The translations under genes and the position numbers were made by a program. The notes beneath the pieces are model-generated. The model saw only the letters and a list, made by a program, of their open reading frames with translations. It was not told the origin of the DNA and did no database searches. 8,879 nt of DNA. Origin: WOZL01 sp041678645 (GTDB lineage: Bacteria > Patescibacteriota > Dojkabacteria > SC72). Shown in pieces: positions 6,204-8,879 of the stretch (its first letter is position 1; every line of letters begins with the position of its first letter). The stretch spans positions 1 through 8,879 of the forward strand of contig JBAYNT010000025.1 of assembly GCA_041678645.1 (NCBI GenBank). The letters run 5' to 3'.

Positions 6204-8333
6204 ATGGCAAAGAAACAGAACAACTATAAAAACTTATTAATTGTTGAGTCTCCTGCTAAGGCAAAGACCATCAACAAGTATCTGGGAGACGACTACAAAG
6301 TTATTGCAACAGTGGGTCATATAATTGACTTACCTAAAAGTTCTCTTGCTGTAGATGTTGAGAATAAATATGAGCCTGAATTTGTCACAATCTACGGAAA
6401 AGGAAAGATAATAAAGGAACTTAAAAAAGCCCTGCCTAAAGGTGGAAATGTATATTTAGCGATGGACCCTGATAGAGAGGGTGAGGCTATAGCTTGGCAT
6501 GTTAAAAATGCTTTGGAGCTTAAAAATCCTAAAAGGGTTACTTTTAATGAGATTACCAAAGATGCAGTACTTGAAGCCGTTAAGAAGTCAGGCGTTATTG
6601 ATGACAATCTAGTTGAAGCACAGAAATCAAGAAGGGTGTTAGATAGATTGGTAGGCTACAAACTCTCCGAAATTATATGGAAGAAAATATGGTATGGACT
6701 TTCAGCTGGTAGAGTCCAATCTGTAGCACTTAGATTAATAGTAGAAAAAGAAGAGGATAGGGAGGCATTTGATTCTAAAGAGTATTGGGATTTCTCAGTT
6801 ACTGTAGAGGATAAGCAGAAAAACAGTTTAGATGCACAGTTAAAGACCAAAGATGGGCAGAAGTATGTACCAAGTAACGCAAAAGATATTGAGGAGTTAG
6901 AAAAAACCCTGGGTAACTCCAATTACACTGTAGTAGAGGTAAATGAGAAAGAGGTTAAGAGAAATCCATATCCTCCATTAACTACATCGAAGATGCAACA
7001 GTCGGCTAATATTGTATTTGGTTTTACATCAAAGAGAACGATGGCTCTTGCACAGGTCTTGTACCAAGCTGGACATATTACATATATGAGAACAGACTCT
7101 ACCAATTTAAGCAGTAAAGCGATTAATGAGATAAGGGGGTTGATAGAGGGGAGATTTGGAGAGGAGTATCTTCCAGAGAAGCCTAAGTACTACAAAACTA
7201 GGAGCAAGGGTGCTCAAGAGGCTCATGAGGCGATTAGGCCTACAGATTTTTCTACTAGTAAGGAGCAGATTGCCAAGGAATTCGGTAGTGCACATGCAAA
7301 GCTTTACGATTTGATATGGAGAAGGGCTGTAAGTAGTCAGATGAATCCAAAAAGAGCTAAGGTTCTCACAGTTAAGATATCTCCTAAGGATGTAAAGGAA
7401 CCAGAATATATATTCTCTCTTGGTGGAGAGATGATTCTGTTTGATGGTTTTAGAAAAGTCCTAGGCGGTGGTAAAGCCCAAGAAGATTTGGCTCAGATAT
7501 CACAGATTAAAAAGGGTGACGAGCTTAAGAAGATTGAATTTAACAAGGAGCAAAAGTTTACACAGCCTCCTTCTAGATATACTGAAGCTAGCTTGGTAAA
7601 GCAGTTAGAGAAGCTTGGTATTGGTAGGCCTTCTACATATGCCACCATTATCTCGACTATACAATCGAGAGGATATGTTGAGAGAGAGGCTAAGGCACTA
7701 TTTCCTACTGATATTGGTAGGGTAGTGACAAATTTCTTGAGGAATAACTTTGAGAGATTGGTAGATTACAAATATACAGCTAAGGTTGAAGAAGAACTAG
7801 ATGATATCGCAGAGGGGAAAATAGAGTATGTCCCATTTATGGATTCTCAGTACAAACCGCTTGTAGAAGAGATAAAGAAGGCGGATAAGGATGTTAATAA
7901 GGAGGATGTAGTAATACTTGGCAAGGATAAAGATGAGAAGTGTCCAGAGTGTGGTGGGGAGATGGTAGTGAGAATTGGTAGGTATGGGAAATTTTTGAGT
8001 TGTGCAAAGTTCCCAGAGTGTAAGGGAATGAAGGATCTGTCGGGTGGAGAGCAATCTTTAGACTATGATAAGTACTTTAAACCTGAGAAGTGTCCAGAGT
8101 GTGGTGCTAGTATGGTTTTAAAGAATGGTAAGTATGGTAAATTTTGGGCCTGTGAGAAGTATCCAGAGTGTAAGACTACTATGCCTATGCTTTTAAATGA
8201 GAAGTGTCCAGAGTGTGGAGAGAGATTGGTTGAGAGAAAAGGTAAGTGGGGTAGGATGTTTATTGGTTGTAGTGGTTATCCAAACTGTAAGTATATTAAG
8301 AAGAGTAAGAGCAAGAAAAAGAAGGAGAGTTAA
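6204..8333 (+). CDS. topA: DNA topoisomerase I (type IA)
   Basis: TopA relaxes negatively supercoiled DNA by transient single-strand cleavage. Counting from the ATG at 6204 (709 residues), the Toprim domain has LLIVESPAKAKT (11-22, Glu15 catalytic) and the acidic triad D88-x-D90-x-E92 in MDPDREGEAIAWH. The active-site tyrosine is Tyr294 in GHITYMRTDST. SKGAQEAHEAIRPTD and GRPSTYATIISTI are further type IA signatures. Three C-terminal four-cysteine zinc ribbons are complete (Cys580/583/600/606, 630/633/650/656 and 668/671/689/695), followed by a lysine-rich tail. An upstream in-frame TTG at 6189 would add five residues. The ATG is preferred because the promoter-like sequence predicts transcription starting after that TTG, and because family members begin just before the 'LLIVESPAKA' strand. 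No Shine-Dalgarno motif is present. Confidence 0.97.
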   Translation: MAKKQNNYKNLLIVESPAKAKTINKYLGDDYKVIATVGHIIDLPKSSLAVDVENKYEPEFVTIYGKGKIIKELKKALPKGGNVYLAMDPDREGEAIAWHVKNALELKNPKRVTFNEITKDAVLEAVKKSGVIDDNLVEAQKSRRVLDRLVGYKLSEIIWKKIWYGLSAGRVQSVALRLIVEKEEDREAFDSKEYWDFSVTVEDKQKNSLDAQLKTKDGQKYVPSNAKDIEELEKTLGNSNYTVVEVNEKEVKRNPYPPLTTSKMQQSANIVFGFTSKRTMALAQVLYQAGHITYMRTDSTNLSSKAINEIRGLIEGRFGEEYLPEKPKYYKTRSKGAQEAHEAIRPTDFSTSKEQIAKEFGSAHAKLYDLIWRRAVSSQMNPKRAKVLTVKISPKDVKEPEYIFSLGGEMILFDGFRKVLGGGKAQEDLAQISQIKKGDELKKIEFNKEQKFTQPPSRYTEASLVKQLEKLGIGRPSTYATIISTIQSRGYVEREAKALFPTDIGRVVTNFLRNNFERLVDYKYTAKVEEELDDIAEGKIEYVPFMDSQYKPLVEEIKKADKDVNKEDVVILGKDKDEKCPECGGEMVVRIGRYGKFLSCAKFPECKGMKDLSGGEQSLDYDKYFKPEKCPECGASMVLKNGKYGKFWACEKYPECKTTMPMLLNEKCPECGERLVERKGKWGRMFIGCSGYPNCKYIKKSKSKKKKES
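7935..8218 (+). repeat. Three identical 20-nt repeats marking the TopA zinc ribbons
   Basis: The same 20 bases, beginning GAGAAGTGTCC and encoding EKCPECG, occur at 7935-7954, 8085-8104 and 8199-8218, each at the start of one C-terminal zinc ribbon of TopA. The identity extends to synonymous positions while the remainder of each ribbon has diverged. This suggests relatively recent duplication, gene conversion or strong codon bias (every Cys codon in these ribbons is TGT or nearly so). It lies within the coding sequence and is not a mobile element. Confidence 0.75.
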
Positions 8334-8342
8334 TCCTTTTTT
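8318..8342 (+). terminator. Weak terminator-like hairpin at the topA stop codon
   Basis: AAAGAAGGA (8318-8326) can pair with TCCTTTTTT (8334-8342) as a 9-bp stem with one G-U pair, closing a 7-nt loop that contains the topA TAA. Only two G-C pairs are present, and the T-run is largely used up inside the stem, so termination would be inefficient at best. radC begins 25 bp later and may be reached by read-through. Confidence 0.22.
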
Positions 8343-8367
8343 AATAACTCCCCTGTACTATTAACTT

Positions 8368-8879
8368 ATGCTACCCAGAGAAAAATTTCTAAGAAGTGGT
8401 ATAGATTCTTTGTCAGATACTGACCTCATATCGATCCTTGTTGGTAGCGGTATCAAAGGTAAAGATTTCCAGAGCATATCATTAAACCTTCTCAAAAAAA
8501 TTAGAAAAAGTGTGAGAAAAGGAGAAGAAATTACAGTTCCATACCTTAGTACAATAGATGGAGTCGGTAAAGTAACTGCTATGAGAATATTAGCAGGAAT
8601 GGAGTTAGGAAGAAGAGTCTACGGCATATATTCCTGTGAGAAAACGCTTGTATATAACTCTAAACAAGCCTATGAATTACTTAAAAGCATGACTAATTTT
8701 AAACAGGAGCATATTGTAGCCCTATATCTTAATTCGAGATTTGAGCTAATAGAGCAGAGAACTATAAGGATAGGGGGGATAGATAACGCTTCACTACTTC
8801 CCAGAGATGTTATATCATACGCCTTGGAAAACAATGCATCATACACGATCATGGCACATAATCATCCATCTGGTGATTG
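8368..8879 (+). CDS. radC: RadC, JAMM-domain protein (3'-truncated by window edge)
   Basis: The reading frame stays open from the ATG at 8368 to the window end (170 codons plus two bases). It begins MLPREKFLRSGIDSLSDTDL, the classical RadC opening ('PREKLL..G...LSD.ELL'). A helix-hairpin-helix stretch follows (LSTIDGVGKVTAMRILAGMELGRR, 60-83), then the JAMM/MPN-like domain with FKQEHIVALYLNSRFELI (111-128) and GGIDNASLLPRDV (136-148). The window stops within the metal-binding motif at H164-N-H166-P-S-G-D170, so the downstream Ser and Asp ligands are not visible. Full-length RadC is about 220-230 residues, so some 50-60 residues are missing. RadC was once assigned to DNA repair, but its function remains uncertain. 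It follows topA by 34 bp, possibly in the same transcript. No ribosome-binding site is evident. Confidence 0.94.
   Translation, partial: MLPREKFLRSGIDSLSDTDLISILVGSGIKGKDFQSISLNLLKKIRKSVRKGEEITVPYLSTIDGVGKVTAMRILAGMELGRRVYGIYSCEKTLVYNSKQAYELLKSMTNFKQEHIVALYLNSRFELIEQRTIRIGGIDNASLLPRDVISYALENNASYTIMAHNHPSGD

Noticed and set aside
6032..6229. Possible read-through of the dprA TGA as glycine (code 25) giving about 65 further codons without TAA or TAG
   Set aside because: The genes here contain no internal TGA, mreD also ends in a TGA overlapping the next start, and the extension does not resemble a DprA winged helix. Standard code is the better reading.
8356..8361. TACTAT as a -10 box for a leaderless radC transcript
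   Set aside because: No acceptable -35 hexamer lies 16-18 bp upstream, and the similar TACTAT just before topA (6197-6202) could not be a -10 because transcription would begin inside the gene.

Overview
The window is an AT-rich bacterial chromosomal segment in which all eight genes lie on the + strand. Six are complete and two are cut by the window edges. The order is 'mreB - mreC - mreD - mrdA (PBP2) - FemA/B/X-family ligase - dprA - topA - radC'. There are no transposases, integrases, CRISPR arrays, rRNA or recognisable tRNA genes. TAA, TAG and TGA all end genes here, which fits the standard bacterial code. No internal start is preceded by a good Shine-Dalgarno sequence. The low GC, compact genes, poor ribosome-binding sites and a FemX-type ligase attached to the mre/PBP2 block suggest a Candidate Phyla Radiation (Patescibacteria) genome. 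That is inference from overall character; the lineage cannot be proved from the sequence alone.

Region 1 (1-5194) is a cell-elongation block. MreB (C-terminal part), MreC, MreD and PBP2 are the cytoskeletal, periplasmic, membrane and transpeptidase parts of the elongasome. A FemA/B/X-family enzyme follows, expected to add amino acids to the peptidoglycan stem peptide. The genes are 12 bp apart, overlapping by 11 bp, overlapping by 4 bp (ATGA) and 4 bp apart, so they are almost certainly one transcript. RodA, the usual glycosyltransferase partner of PBP2, is not in the window.

Region 2 (5234-8879) is a DNA-processing block. DprA loads RecA on incoming single strands, TopA relaxes negative supercoils, and RadC is a JAMM-fold protein of uncertain role. 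The dprA-topA adjacency is familiar from other bacteria. In Bacillus, radC sits next to mreBCD, so two classical neighbourhoods lie close together here.

Region 3 is the 169-bp dprA-topA spacer (6035-6203), the only sizeable non-coding stretch and the most interesting unexplained part. It has a GC-rich patch, several potential stem-loops, a spaced direct repeat, a 29-bp dyad and a strong promoter-like sequence (TTGACA, 17 bp, TATTTT) that ends very close to the topA ATG. The promoter position rules out the longer TTG-initiated topA reading and predicts a leader of only about 10 nt.

The coding genes are otherwise orthodox, with catalytic motifs intact. I see no clear evidence of a wholly new multi-gene system.
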